Shown here: one piece after another, positions 55,164-63,903 of the stretch
Numbering within the stretch: position 1 is the first letter of the stretch
Layout: each line of letters begins with the position of its first letter
From: Spirosoma telluris
GTDB lineage: Bacteria; Bacteroidota; Bacteroidia; Cytophagales; Spirosomataceae
Assembly: GCA_003259005.1 (NCBI GenBank)
Contig: QLII01000001.1
Coordinates: forward strand, 6,997,001-7,061,000
Length of the DNA: 64,000 nt
Direction: 5' to 3'
Position numbers and translations under genes: made by a program
Notes under the pieces: model-generated
Seen by the model: only the letters and a program-made list of their open reading frames with translations
Databases searched by the model: none
Told to the model about the DNA's origin: nothing

Positions 55164-55482
55164 GGCAACGCTGCACTTAGTGGAAGCGCCCTGAAATTTA
55201 GGGCTAATTTTTAAAAGAGACCCCTTACTTACCTATAGAATGCTACGCTAAGGTGGATTCGAAGCCAACAGATGGGCTTTTTTCGTTCATTACCAACTCA
55301 TTTCTGCCAGTTGTTAAGTCCGCCGGATTGGCTATCCTGCCCCTCCTACATTTGTCATAACCAATCCGTTAAGCAGTTTTTGGTTATTCAGTTAGTTACT
55401 GACAGTTAACTCGTTAAGCAATACCCAATAACTCAGTACCCAATAACAACTGGTTGCAACCGCAGTAAACCTCCAACATACG
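55164..55482. other. Divergent gap upstream of the HipA-like kinase gene
   Basis: 319 bases without a gene. GCCCT/AGGGC with a following TAATTTTT (55188-55212) makes a small hairpin. TACATTTG at 55347-55354 fits TAnnTTTG and could serve the plus-strand gene at 55483. TACCCAATAAC occurs twice, at 55422-55432 and 55437-55447, in its leader. Confidence 0.5.
55347..55354 (+). promoter_or_regulatory. Candidate -7 box TACATTTG of the 214-residue gene
   Basis: TACATTTG matches the consensus TAnnTTTG about 130 bases before the start at 55483. The upstream TTG (55328-55330) is 16 bases away, a little close. Confidence 0.4.
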
Positions 55483-56127
55483 ATGAACCCAACCAATTTG
55501 TTTTCGAAAAAATCAATCAACCCTTACAAAAACGAAGCTCTGAATAAAATCTACGGGCTTCTCTTTTGCGATAACCTTGACTTGTACAAATCGCAAACAC
55601 AGTCAACCGCTTATCCCTGGAACATTCTGTTTGCCGAAAGCCCCGATCCTGGTCAACTGGTCGCTATGACAACCGATAATACGTTAGAAACCAGGCATAA
55701 ACTTTTGGCTTATCACCTTCTAGTATCAAGCGGTTTTCCGGTGAACTCAAAAGTACTTTTAGGCGTCGTTGCCGAAGTTGCTTTACCCGACGGCCTCGAT
55801 GTTTTAGCCGTGTTTAGCGATGGTACCTGCCGATATATTAATCATTCAGAAAAACTCCTGGCCTGGGACGTACAGACCGAACAATCAAACCAGCTCGTTC
55901 AGCAGCTTTTTTCGCACAGTATCAAGGTGGTCGATCAAATTGGACCATGGGACAAAGGGCGAACGTCGTTTCCTGACCAGGAAATGATAAAGCTGACATT
56001 TCTGGTTTCGGATGGGCTTTATTTTGGCCAGGGCCCACTGAGTGCTTTGATGAATGACCGGATGGCAGGGCCGGTTATTCATTCCGCCATCCAGCTAATG
56101 GGGTATCTGATAAATCAGACTGTTTAG
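55483..56127 (+). CDS. Protein of unknown function, 214 residues
   Basis: I do not recognise this gene. The protein has no signal peptide or membrane span. Visible features: a polar start (NPTNLFSKKSINPYKNEAL), YGLLFCDNLDLYKSQ, a Gly-rich strand-like VAEVALPDGLDVLAVFSDGTCRYINHSEKLLAW, and VSDGLYFGQGPLSALM. It reads like a compact mixed fold with one Cys near the start. A hairpin about 160 bases beyond (56290) may end its transcript. It stands alone on the plus strand. Confidence 0.75.
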   Translation: MNPTNLFSKKSINPYKNEALNKIYGLLFCDNLDLYKSQTQSTAYPWNILFAESPDPGQLVAMTTDNTLETRHKLLAYHLLVSSGFPVNSKVLLGVVAEVALPDGLDVLAVFSDGTCRYINHSEKLLAWDVQTEQSNQLVQQLFSHSIKVVDQIGPWDKGRTSFPDQEMIKLTFLVSDGLYFGQGPLSALMNDRMAGPVIHSAIQLMGYLINQTV

Positions 56128-56143
56128 TGTTACGGATGCTTTG

Positions 56144-56214
56144 CTAAAATAGATTCTTTTGATTCTATGGCTACTACGTATCAGTACGATAGAGTTAAGG
56201 AAATCAAATTGGAC
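56144..56214 (-). repeat. Second copy of the 10.5-kb repeat family, degenerate
   Basis: On the minus strand this stretch starts GTCCAATTTGATTTCC, passes CTCTATCGTA and ends in CAAAAGAATCTA, in the same order as 10491-10567. The similarity is partial, with a gap of about nine bases and several substitutions. Only one arm is present here. Confidence 0.45.
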
Positions 56215-56289
56215 AGGTACCGGCCTTCTGGATTGTAGCGTGTTTTCCTAAACGGCTTCTGAATAATCAGGATAGGTGAGAAATTCGAA

Positions 56290-56322
56290 AATACCAGTCA
56301 GAGAGGCTGGTATTATTTTTTT
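56290..56322 (+). terminator. Hairpin with T tract
   Basis: AATACCAG (56290-56297) pairs with CTGGTATT (56307-56314), followed by seven T bases (56316-56322). Confidence 0.65.
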
Positions 56323-56472
56323 ATGAATTTGCCTGGAATTTTGGGCTGATTGTTAGGGTGTTATATAGAGAGGGATACGCAGATCTGGCAAAAATGAACC
56401 GTAGTAATGGCGGCCATTTGGTACTTTTAGCACACCTAAGCTGATATAATCCCTCAAACCCTTATACTACCG

Positions 56473-58416
56473 ATGAGAAAAATTGCCTTGCTCTGTGCAC
56501 TGCTTACCTGCCTTTGGTCATCTCTAACACAGGCGCAACACTGGTATAAGGGTAATTTGCATACACATTCACTGTGGAGCGATGGGGACGATTACCCGGA
56601 AATGATTATGGACTGGTATAAAGCGAATGGCTACCAGTTTGTGGGCTTATCGGATCATAATATTTTGCAGGACGTTGATAAGTGGGTCAATGTACCTCGT
56701 CAACAGGATCGCCGACGAACGTTTGAGCGTTACCTACGGACTTTCGGTCCGGATTGGGTTGTGTATCAAAAAGGAACGAACGATTCACTCAAAGTACGGC
56801 TCAAAAGGCTTGACGAATACCGGAGCTATTTTGAAGAAGCGGGTAAGTTTCTGATCCTTAAAAACGAAGAACTTTCAACAGGCTATCAGGGCAAGCCTAT
56901 TCACATCAACGTCACCAATGTGAAGAACCTCATTCGACCCTTACCGGGCAATAGTGTGGCCGATGTGATGCAGAACAATATTGACCTGGTCGTAGCTCAA
57001 CGGCGGCTGACGGGCCAGCCGATGTTCCCCCATATTAACCACCCTAATTTTTACTACGCTGTCAAAGCTGAAGACTTGATGCAACTTCGGCACGAGCGTT
57101 TTTTTGAGGTCTTTAATGGCCATCATCTGGTGAATAATTATGGTGATAGCACTCACGAAGGTACCGAGTCGATGTGGGATAAAATCAATCTGCATTTCCT
57201 GCAACAGGGACGCCCGCTGATGTACGGTATGGGTACCGACGATAGTCATAACTATTACTTTTTCGGGCCTTCCTTTAGTAATTCGGGGCGGAGTTGGGTG
57301 ATGGTCGATGCGCCTGAGTTGACACCCAAAACCCTGATTGAAGCGATGGAAGCGGGTCGGTTTTACGTAAGCTCAGGCGTTACGCTGAAGCAACTTCCTC
57401 AGGTTGGGAACTCACTGGCTGTACGCGTTAAAACGGAGCCTGACGTAACCTACCGGATTCAGTTTTTTGGGGTTCGAAAGGGTAGTCAGCGGGCCGAATT
57501 ACTACGCGAAGTGGCTGATACTGTGGCCACCTACCCATTGACAGATGATATCCTGTTGCTGCGTGCTAAGATTATCTCCAGTAAACCCAAATACAACCCA
57601 TTTATGCCGGGTGATCTGGAAACTGCCTGGACACAACCGATTGCCCAACGACTGATTCCACAGCCAGTTGCAGGTGTTGTTGCGTTGCCAAACGCACATG
57701 CACACAATGATTATGAGCAATCGAGACCACTCTGGGATGCGCTGGACAATGGGTTCGCGAGTGTGGAAGCGGATGTTCACTTGATTGACGATACCTTATA
57801 TGTTTCCCACGACCGGCCTGCCTTTAAGAACCCAGCGTCAACGCTCGAAAACATGTACTTAAAGCCCCTGGCTGAGCGAATACGCCAAAACGGCGGGCAA
57901 GCATTCGCCGGGTATAAAGGCCCATTTTATCTGATGATCGACGCGAAAACAAATGCAGACAGTACCTACCGCGCTCTGGAGAAAGTGTTGCATCGGTATC
58001 GATCGCTACTAACTACTGGAACCCAATCTAAAAACCAGGCGGGTGTCATTACCGTTGTCTTATCGGGAAACCGGCCGATACCCACATTGGCAAAGGCGAA
58101 AGAAAGACTGATGTCAGTAGATGGTCGGCCGGATGATTTAGGTAAGGGCTACAATTCGGCAGTCATGGCACTTATCAGTGATTCGTATCCAAACCAGTTA
58201 AAATGGCGGGGGAAAGGGGATATGCCCGCTGACGAATTCCAGAAGCTAAGTAAACTAGTTGAACGTGTGCACAAAGAAGGTAAAAAATTAAGGCTCTGGG
58301 CAAGCCCCGAAGATCCGGCTGTCTGGGCCAAACTCCGTGAAGTGGGTGTCGATTTTATCAGCACCGATCAACTGGTTCTGGCGCGGAATTTTCTGCTGAA
58401 AGCAACCGATAAATAA
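56473..58416 (+). CDS. PHP-domain phosphoesterase fused to a PLC-like/AIM6-type domain, exported
   Basis: A 647-residue secreted protein (signal peptide LCALLTCLWSSLTQAQ). Residues ~22-330 form a PHP metallo-phosphoesterase domain: GNLHTHSLWSDGDDYPE (H-x-H), FVGLSDHNILQ, FPHINHPNFYY and GMGTDDSHNY. A beta-sandwich segment (about 290-390) and an extended linker lead to a second domain (about 400-640) with NAHAHNDYEQSRPLWDALDNGFASVEADVHLIDDTLYVSHDRP, the catalytic His pair and metal-binding Glu/Asp of the GDPD/PI-PLC-like fold, and the closing GVDFISTDQLV. Both halves appear complete. The pairing suggests two phosphoester-cleaving steps outside the cell; substrate unknown. Confidence 0.85.
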   Translation: MRKIALLCALLTCLWSSLTQAQHWYKGNLHTHSLWSDGDDYPEMIMDWYKANGYQFVGLSDHNILQDVDKWVNVPRQQDRRRTFERYLRTFGPDWVVYQKGTNDSLKVRLKRLDEYRSYFEEAGKFLILKNEELSTGYQGKPIHINVTNVKNLIRPLPGNSVADVMQNNIDLVVAQRRLTGQPMFPHINHPNFYYAVKAEDLMQLRHERFFEVFNGHHLVNNYGDSTHEGTESMWDKINLHFLQQGRPLMYGMGTDDSHNYYFFGPSFSNSGRSWVMVDAPELTPKTLIEAMEAGRFYVSSGVTLKQLPQVGNSLAVRVKTEPDVTYRIQFFGVRKGSQRAELLREVADTVATYPLTDDILLLRAKIISSKPKYNPFMPGDLETAWTQPIAQRLIPQPVAGVVALPNAHAHNDYEQSRPLWDALDNGFASVEADVHLIDDTLYVSHDRPAFKNPASTLENMYLKPLAERIRQNGGQAFAGYKGPFYLMIDAKTNADSTYRALEKVLHRYRSLLTTGTQSKNQAGVITVVLSGNRPIPTLAKAKERLMSVDGRPDDLGKGYNSAVMALISDSYPNQLKWRGKGDMPADEFQKLSKLVERVHKEGKKLRLWASPEDPAVWAKLREVGVDFISTDQLVLARNFLLKATDK

Positions 58417-58501
58417 GGGAAATCTCGGCTTCTTGTCGATAAGTTGCAGATAGTGGGTATATTAATAGGCCATTCATTGGTGAGCATAAACAAGTTTTGC
58501 C

Positions 58502-59346
58502 ATGATTTACCAAATCATTCAGCCGCACCCAGCCTTAAAGCCGTTTGTGAAAGAGTATATGCTCATTCACTTCGATTTTAGGGGTTTGGTGGGTGAGCGT
58601 CCTTCCAAACTTCTGGAAGCTCGCGCTGAGCAAAGCATTATTCTGTATCCAAGTGGAGCATTCACTAAAGTAAATTCGGTACTAAATAAACGGTTAGTTA
58701 TTCCCCAACCATTATACAAGGCCAGTTGCTAACCAATTGGTATCATCATTACCCGGAGGACTTCAAACTGGTTAAAATCATTTTTCAGCCGGGAGGGCTG
58801 TTCCATTTGTTAGGGCAGGCACCTACGACTTACTTTACAGATTCAGTAACCGATGCAGAAAGTGTGCTGGGTCGGGAGATAAGCGAGATTATCCAGCAAC
58901 TGATGAATACGGAGCAATACATGCCTATGATTCAGGTGGTTGATACGTACCTGCTCACGAAATTTCGAAAATTGACATTGCGGCTGGAGCCTATCGACCG
59001 TGCAAACGCATTCCTTCAAGGGAAAAATTCAACCGTTACGTTAGACTACCTGGCCGATCAATCCTGCCTGAGTTATCGGCAGTTTGAGCGAAAATTTAAA
59101 GAGCGTAATGGAGTCAGCCCCAAATTATTCATTCGTATAGCTCGCTTCAATAGAGCGTATACAATGAAGGAGAAACAGCCCGACAAAGACTGGCTCGACA
59201 TTGCCATTACGTGTGGGTATGCCGACTACCAGCATATGGTCAAGGACTTTAAGCAGTTTGCTGGTGTTACGCCCGTTGCCATGCTACAGGCAGAGGCTAA
59301 CTCTCCCGAAAAGAGGTTAGGCCTGCATAAGGATGTCGTTTTTTGA
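58502..59346 (+). CDS. AraC-family transcriptional regulator (one frameshift)
   Basis: The ATG at 58502 opens MIYQIIQPHPALKPFVKEYM, the same sensing-domain start as the paralogue at 50200. The frame ends early at 58730, but the next frame continues at once as GQLLTNWYHHYPEDFKLVKIIFQPGGLFHLLG, through TVTLDYLADQSCLSYRQFERKFKERN to CGYADYQHMVKDFKQFAG. One base added to the C run at 58703-58706 joins the halves at 281 residues, close to the 276 of the paralogue. The cupin gene 60 bases beyond may be its target. Confidence 0.85.
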
Positions 59347-59406
59347 CCATTGCCACCCATTGGTCTACGGTAGTTTTGCTATTGTAAGACTAACCAGGCA
59401 ATTTTT

Positions 59407-59970
59407 ATGGAAAATCAATCACGTCGTTCAGCACTCAAAGCCATGTCAGCAGCAGCAATCGGGGCAACACTCCCTCACGAACAGGAAGTTAATCTGGAGA
59501 ATGGGACACAAACAAAGCCGTTTGTTATCCGGGAAGCAGAAGGTCGTTTTGATGAACTTTACCACATTATGGGTTTTGAGTTATCGCTGAAAGTGTCTGG
59601 AAAGGACACGAACGAGCAATTATCGACCTACTACGGCACCTACAAGAAAAACGACGGGCCACCTCTGCACGTCCATTATAAACAGGATGAGGAATTTTAT
59701 ATCGTCGATGGGGAGGTTCTGTTTCAGGTGGGTAATGAAAAATTTACGCTAAAAGTAGGCGATACGATCTATTTGCCGAGGAATGTACCCCATACGTTTC
59801 TCGTTTTAAGCGAAACGGCCCGCTTGTTTTTTCAGACGAATCCGAGCGGCAAAACGGAGGCTTTTTTCAAAAAGCTGTCGCAGCTTGGCCCCAAGGCTAC
59901 AATGGACGAAGTTCAGAAACTCCACCTGGCGCACGATCTGAGTATTGTAGGGCCACCCTTAAAAGTGTAA
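59407..59970 (+). CDS. Cupin-domain protein
   Basis: A 187-residue protein with a twin-arginine-like N-terminus (RRSALKAMSAAAIGA), so it may be exported folded. The cupin core lies at about 80-150: PPLHVHYKQDEEFYIVDGEVLFQVG (two His and Glu as metal ligands) and the second motif PRNVPHTF with the last His. Function unknown; dioxygenases and sugar enzymes share this fold. It follows the AraC gene on the same strand and is followed by a terminator at 59997. Confidence 0.88.
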   Translation: MENQSRRSALKAMSAAAIGATLPHEQEVNLENGTQTKPFVIREAEGRFDELYHIMGFELSLKVSGKDTNEQLSTYYGTYKKNDGPPLHVHYKQDEEFYIVDGEVLFQVGNEKFTLKVGDTIYLPRNVPHTFLVLSETARLFFQTNPSGKTEAFFKKLSQLGPKATMDEVQKLHLAHDLSIVGPPLKV

Positions 59971-59996
59971 TTATAGCAACTGTAGGATTCTCAGTG

Positions 59997-60037
59997 AAAG
60001 CCTGTAGCGTATGATTGACATGTGCCACAGGCTTTTT
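59997..60037 (+). terminator. Terminator after the cupin gene
   Basis: AAGCCTGT (59998-60005) pairs with ACAGGCTT (60027-60034) and is followed by T bases to 60037. Confidence 0.7.
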
Positions 60038-60104
60038 CTATGGGTAGTTGCCCAATTAATCCCGAATGCACCTTAATTTGGTCGTTCTATACAACCTCTC
60101 CCCC

Positions 60105-61211
60105 ATGAAAGCCAAATCAGTTACGATTTTATTCATTCTCGCCTTATTGTTGACTTTTTCTGCACGGGCTCAGACCAACTCATCTACCTCATTGAACAAC
60201 GAGTTAACTAGTCTCTTCGCTGGTATTCCCGATTTTAGTGGTGCCGTACTCATTGCCGATAAAGGGAAACCGATTTACCAAAAGGCGTTTGGCTATAAAA
60301 ATTTCGAGACGAGAGAGCCCATAACCACATCGTCCATTTTCGAACTGGCGTCGGTGTCGAAACAGTTTACTGCCATGACCATCATGATGCTGAAACAGCA
60401 GGGTAAACTGGCTTATGACGACCTGATCGAAAAATACATTCCGGGCCTGCCTTATCCGGGTATTACCATTCGGCACCTACTCAATCATACGTCCGGCCTG
60501 CCTGATTATCAGGATGTGATGGACAAGCATTGGGACAAGAGCAAGGTGGCTAACAATGCTGATAATATTACCTATCTGATCCAATATCACCCAGCGAAAC
60601 TAGCTGAGCCGGGTGAAAAGTATCAATACAGCAATACGGGCTATATGCTCCTGGCCAGCATTACCGAAAAGGCTTCTGGTCAGGATTTTATCGAGTTTTG
60701 CCGAACTCGTATTTTCAAGCCGGTTGGGATGACACACACGGATATTCGTACCCGTGCCGACAAGATCAAACTACCCGATATGGCCTGGGGATATATGTAT
60801 GTGCCTGACAAGAAACGGTACGTTCGGGCCGACTCTTTTCCCGAGTTTAACTATGCTATCTGGCTGGGTAACCGCAAAGGCCCTGGACGAATTAGTTCTA
60901 CGGTCGGGGATTTATTGAAATGGGATCGGGCCCTGTATACCAATCAACTAGTTAGTCAGCAAACACTAAAAGACGCCTTTGTACCAGCCAAATTGAACGA
61001 TGGCTCACTGACACAGTATGGATTTGGCTGGGAAGTAAAACAGAGTGATAAACTGGGTAAAGTCGTTTGGCACGATGGCGATAACCCTGGTTATAAAACA
61101 CAGATTATGCGCTATATCGATGCTGACAAGACCATCATTGTACTCTGTAATAACGCCCACGAAAAGTTGCCGGTCATTTTGAAAACGATAGAGGCACTGG
61201 TAGAGAAATAG
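60105..61211 (+). CDS. Beta-lactamase-class C-type serine hydrolase, exported (3)
   Basis: About 368 residues from the ATG at 60105; the longer frame from 60066 would put 13 residues ahead of the signal peptide (ILFILALLLTFSARAQ). The class C beta-lactamase-like fold has nucleophile Ser and Lys in LASVSKQFTAMT, Tyr-x-Asn in YQYSNTGYMLLA and the HDG strand VWHDGDNPGYKT. It is closer to the penicillin-binding esterases than to resistance enzymes. Its substrate may be peptidoglycan fragments or esters. Confidence 0.9.
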   Translation: MKAKSVTILFILALLLTFSARAQTNSSTSLNNELTSLFAGIPDFSGAVLIADKGKPIYQKAFGYKNFETREPITTSSIFELASVSKQFTAMTIMMLKQQGKLAYDDLIEKYIPGLPYPGITIRHLLNHTSGLPDYQDVMDKHWDKSKVANNADNITYLIQYHPAKLAEPGEKYQYSNTGYMLLASITEKASGQDFIEFCRTRIFKPVGMTHTDIRTRADKIKLPDMAWGYMYVPDKKRYVRADSFPEFNYAIWLGNRKGPGRISSTVGDLLKWDRALYTNQLVSQQTLKDAFVPAKLNDGSLTQYGFGWEVKQSDKLGKVVWHDGDNPGYKTQIMRYIDADKTIIVLCNNAHEKLPVILKTIEALVEK

Positions 61212-61228
61212 GTTAGTTTAAGCTCTCC

Positions 61229-61690
61229 TCACAGCGTCATCTCCATCCGAATATCAGCGCGGCTATAGGGGGTTGGCACACTGGGAACTTCGCGGAAGCC
61301 CACACTGGCATACATGGTCAGGGCGGGCGTGAGTACCCGATTCGATTCGAGCCAGACGGTTTTAACCCCTAACTGCCGGGCATAGTCGATAGCGGCCACA
61401 CATAGCTTTTTGCCAATGCCTTTTCCCTGCGTACCCGGCGAAACCGCCATTTTTGCCAATTCGAAACCCGTCTCTCCCATGTTGACCATAGCCACACAAC
61501 CAACAATTGCATCACCTAGCTTGGCCAAAAAGATCTGACCATCGTTTGGCAGAATATAGGTTTCGGGCTCGTCCAATTGTTCCAGATCGTGCTGTTCAAC
61601 CGTAAAGTAGCGGGAAATCCATTCGATGTTAAGTCGTTTAAAATCAGGTTGGTACTCAGGTGAATAGGGAATGATGGAAACGTCGTTCAT
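61229..61690 (-). CDS. GNAT-family N-acetyltransferase
   Basis: A 153-residue GNAT enzyme. The acetyl-CoA loop is VSPGTQGKGIGKKLC (motif A, about 83-97), with the strand ELAKMAV before it and ALTMYASVGFREV near the C-terminus. It sits directly downstream of the MarR gene on the same strand, so MarR probably controls both. Acceptor substrate unknown. Confidence 0.92.
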   Translation of the reverse strand: MNDVSIIPYSPEYQPDFKRLNIEWISRYFTVEQHDLEQLDEPETYILPNDGQIFLAKLGDAIVGCVAMVNMGETGFELAKMAVSPGTQGKGIGKKLCVAAIDYARQLGVKTVWLESNRVLTPALTMYASVGFREVPSVPTPYSRADIRMEMTL

Positions 61691-61700
61691 TATCTGAGAA

Positions 61701-62191
61701 TTAATTGGTTTTCGGTTGATTCAACTGATCCTGAATTCGGTCATAGAAGGGACGCTCAGCCAATTGAGCCTCCATCTCCTGTAGGGAGGCCAGCAGATTA
61801 TGCGTCTGTTTGCCTAACATTTCCTGATTGACCACAATAAAGGCATCCCACAAGGGCTGGAGTTTTGGGAGCATCGCCTGACCTGTTTCGCTAAGTGTCA
61901 GCAATCGTTTTCGACCATCCTCCGCCGACTTTGTAGAGGTAATCAGATTATTTTTTTCAAGTTCATTAATGACTTGAATAACAGCTGGATGCGTAATGCC
62001 CAGCCGTTCGGCTATCTCCATAACGGCCACGGGGCCCTGCCGGGCGATGAGCACAAAAATGGTAGCCCAGCGCACGTCGAAGTTAACCCCGATTGCCGAT
62101 AGGTGGCGGTTACACCCTGCCAATACACATCACTTAATCGCCTGAGTCGGCTAGCCAGCGCTAACTCGGCCATTTCGGCCATAAAATCCAT
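61701..62191 (-). CDS. MarR-family transcriptional regulator (one frameshift)
   Basis: The C-terminal part from about 62123 has the winged helix (GPVAVMEIAERLGITHPAVIQVINELEKNNLI, wing KSAEDGRKRLLTLS). As read, the N-terminus lacks the dimerisation helices; they lie in another frame as MDFMAEMAELALASRLRRLSDVYWQGVTATYRQSG from the ATG at 62191. One base added to the C run at 62087-62090 joins them to GVNFDVRWATIFVLIA and gives 163 residues. Palindromes at 62197-62213 just upstream are the likely operator. It is in operon with the GNAT gene. Confidence 0.87.
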
Positions 62192-62196
62192 AGTAT

Positions 62197-62213
62197 GTAA
62201 GTACTTACGTAAG
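62197..62213. promoter_or_regulatory. Overlapping palindromes, probable MarR operator
   Basis: GTAAGTACTTAC (62197-62208) is a perfect 12-bp palindrome, and CTTACGTAAG (62204-62213) a perfect 10-bp one; they share CTTAC. The first begins five bases upstream of the MarR start codon. The half-site GTAAG thus occurs in alternating orientation four times. Confidence 0.6.
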
Positions 62214-62403
62214 AGATAACATAGTTAGAGAAAATTTTACTACACAGCAAGAAACCATTTACTTATTTCTGCGAGCAACCGAATAACGTTACGTGTTGAT
62301 TGAAGAGCTTTGGTAAAAAAACGTATTTATGTGCCATTATGAAAACTCTGTAGCCGAATACTAAAGTATTTCAAATCAGGTAGGGATTCTGAGTTCCGCT
62401 TCT

Positions 62404-62411
62404 TATTTTTG
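62404..62411 (+). promoter_or_regulatory. Candidate -7 box TATTTTTG of ahcY
   Basis: TATTTTTG matches TAnnTTTG, about 80 bases before the ahcY start. The leader is short and shows no SAH- or SAM-riboswitch-like pairing that I can see. Confidence 0.45.
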
Positions 62412-62490
62412 TACTTTACTAAGAAACCAATAAGCCGCGAAGTAGTACTGGTACAATCTGTATTGAACACATCGCAAATCGTAAATCTAT

Positions 62491-63801
62491 ATGCAAACTT
62501 CAACCTACGTCCCCTACAAGGTTAAGGACATCGCGCTGGCCGAGTGGGGCCGCAAGGAAATCAAACTTGCCGAAGCTGAAATGCCAGGCCTGATGGCCCT
62601 TCGTGCTGAATACGGCCCTTCGCAACCGCTCAAAGGCGCACGCGTTGCTGGATGCCTGCACATGACTATCCAGACCGCCGTTCTCATTGAAACGCTGGTT
62701 GAGCTGGGCGCTCAGGTAACCTGGTCGTCTTGTAATATTTTTTCGACGCAGGATCATGCTGCTGCTGCTATTGCTGCTGCCGGTATTCCGGTTTATGCCT
62801 GGAAAGGTATGAATGAAGAAGAGTTCAACTGGTGTATCGAGCAAACGTTGTTCTTCGGCGAAGATCGTCAGCCGCTCAACATGATTCTTGACGATGGTGG
62901 TGACCTGACCAACATGGTTTTCGATGTGTATCCTGAACTGATTCAGAACATCAAAGGTCTGTCGGAAGAAACCACAACCGGTGTTCACCGCCTATATGAG
63001 CGGATGAAGAATGGTACGCTGCACCTGCCTGCGATCAACGTAAATGACTCCGTAACGAAGTCGAAATTCGATAACAAATACGGTTGCCGTGAATCGCTGG
63101 TGGATGCGATCCGTCGCGCTACCGACCTGATGCTGGCTGGTAAAGTGGCCGTTGTCGCTGGTTATGGTGATGTAGGTAAAGGCTCGGCTGAGTCGCTGCG
63201 GGGTGCCGGTTGCCGGGTTCTGGTAACTGAAATCGATCCAATCTGTGCGCTTCAGGCTGCTATGGATGGTTTTGAAGTAATTCCGATGGACGAAGCTGTT
63301 CCTCGTGCGCAGATTTTTGTAACGGCAACGGGTAACGTAGGCATCATTAAAGGCCGTCACTTTGAAGCCATGCGCGACAAAGCGATTGTTTGTAACATTG
63401 GTCACTTCGACAACGAAATCGACATGGCGTGGCTGAACGAAAACTACGGTCACACAAAGAGCCAGATCAAGCCACAGGTCGACATGTATGAAGTAAAAGG
63501 CAAAGAGATCATCATACTGGCTGAGGGGCGTTTAGTGAACCTGGGTTGTGCTATGGGCCACCCTTCGTTCGTTATGTCATGCTCGTTCTCGAACCAGACG
63601 CTGGCGCAACTGGAGTTGTGGGCAAACTCGGACAAATACGAGAATAAAGTATACGTTCTGCCAAAAATCCTTGATGAGAAGGTTGCTGCTTTGCACCTTG
63701 CTCATGTAGGCGCCAAGTTGGAGCCACTGGAGCAGGCACAAGCCGATTATATCGGTGTGCCGGTTGCAGGTCCGTTCAAATCGGAAATGTATCGCTATTA
63801 A
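62491..63801 (+). CDS. ahcY: Adenosylhomocysteinase
   Basis: Hydrolyses S-adenosylhomocysteine to homocysteine and adenosine, keeping the methylation cycle moving. The 436-residue protein is a full-length enzyme: GCLHMTIQTAVLIETLVELGAQVTWSSCNIFSTQDHAAAA near the start, the NAD loop GYGDVGKGSAESLRGAG, the Asp/Glu active-site segment ILDDGGDLT, and the C-terminal GRLVNLGCAMGHPSFVMS and KSEMYRY. Codon use is regular, which fits a highly expressed gene. A strong terminator follows at 63828. Confidence 0.97.
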   Translation: MQTSTYVPYKVKDIALAEWGRKEIKLAEAEMPGLMALRAEYGPSQPLKGARVAGCLHMTIQTAVLIETLVELGAQVTWSSCNIFSTQDHAAAAIAAAGIPVYAWKGMNEEEFNWCIEQTLFFGEDRQPLNMILDDGGDLTNMVFDVYPELIQNIKGLSEETTTGVHRLYERMKNGTLHLPAINVNDSVTKSKFDNKYGCRESLVDAIRRATDLMLAGKVAVVAGYGDVGKGSAESLRGAGCRVLVTEIDPICALQAAMDGFEVIPMDEAVPRAQIFVTATGNVGIIKGRHFEAMRDKAIVCNIGHFDNEIDMAWLNENYGHTKSQIKPQVDMYEVKGKEIIILAEGRLVNLGCAMGHPSFVMSCSFSNQTLAQLELWANSDKYENKVYVLPKILDEKVAALHLAHVGAKLEPLEQAQADYIGVPVAGPFKSEMYRY

Positions 63802-63827
63802 TTAAGCATAAGATTTTCAGTACATTG

Positions 63828-63859
63828 GCGCGGCTTTGGAAACGAAGCCGCGCTTTTTT
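63828..63859 (+). terminator. Terminator after ahcY
   Basis: GCGCGGCTT (63828-63836) pairs with AAGCCGCGC (63845-63853), followed by six T bases. Confidence 0.88.
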
Positions 63860-63863
63860 GTAG

Positions 63864-63871
63864 TAAATTTG
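63864..63871 (+). promoter_or_regulatory. Candidate -7 box TAAATTTG of the last gene
   Basis: TAAATTTG matches TAnnTTTG, 33 bases before the ATG at 63904 and just after the ahcY terminator. Confidence 0.5.
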
Positions 63872-63903
63872 TTAGTATTGGCACAAGGAAACGACGCTCG
63901 ACT

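Larger units (their letters stand above)
56128..56472. other. Gap between the unknown gene and the PHP fusion gene
   Basis: 345 bases without a gene. It holds the repeat at 56144-56214 and the hairpin at 56290-56322. GGTACTTTTAGC at 56420 and TGATATAATCC near 56441 are weak promoter-like sequences for the next gene. Confidence 0.5.

Noticed and set aside
59333..59590. 85-residue plus-strand ORF
   Set aside because: It overlaps the cupin gene in another frame and has no recognisable features.
51129..61211. Antibiotic resistance from the three beta-lactamase-like hydrolases
   Set aside because: They have the fold, but insertions, motif variants and length point to other substrates; nothing in the sequence supports resistance.
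62214..62490. SAM or SAH riboswitch before ahcY
   Set aside because: The region is AT-rich and I see no paired helices of either class.
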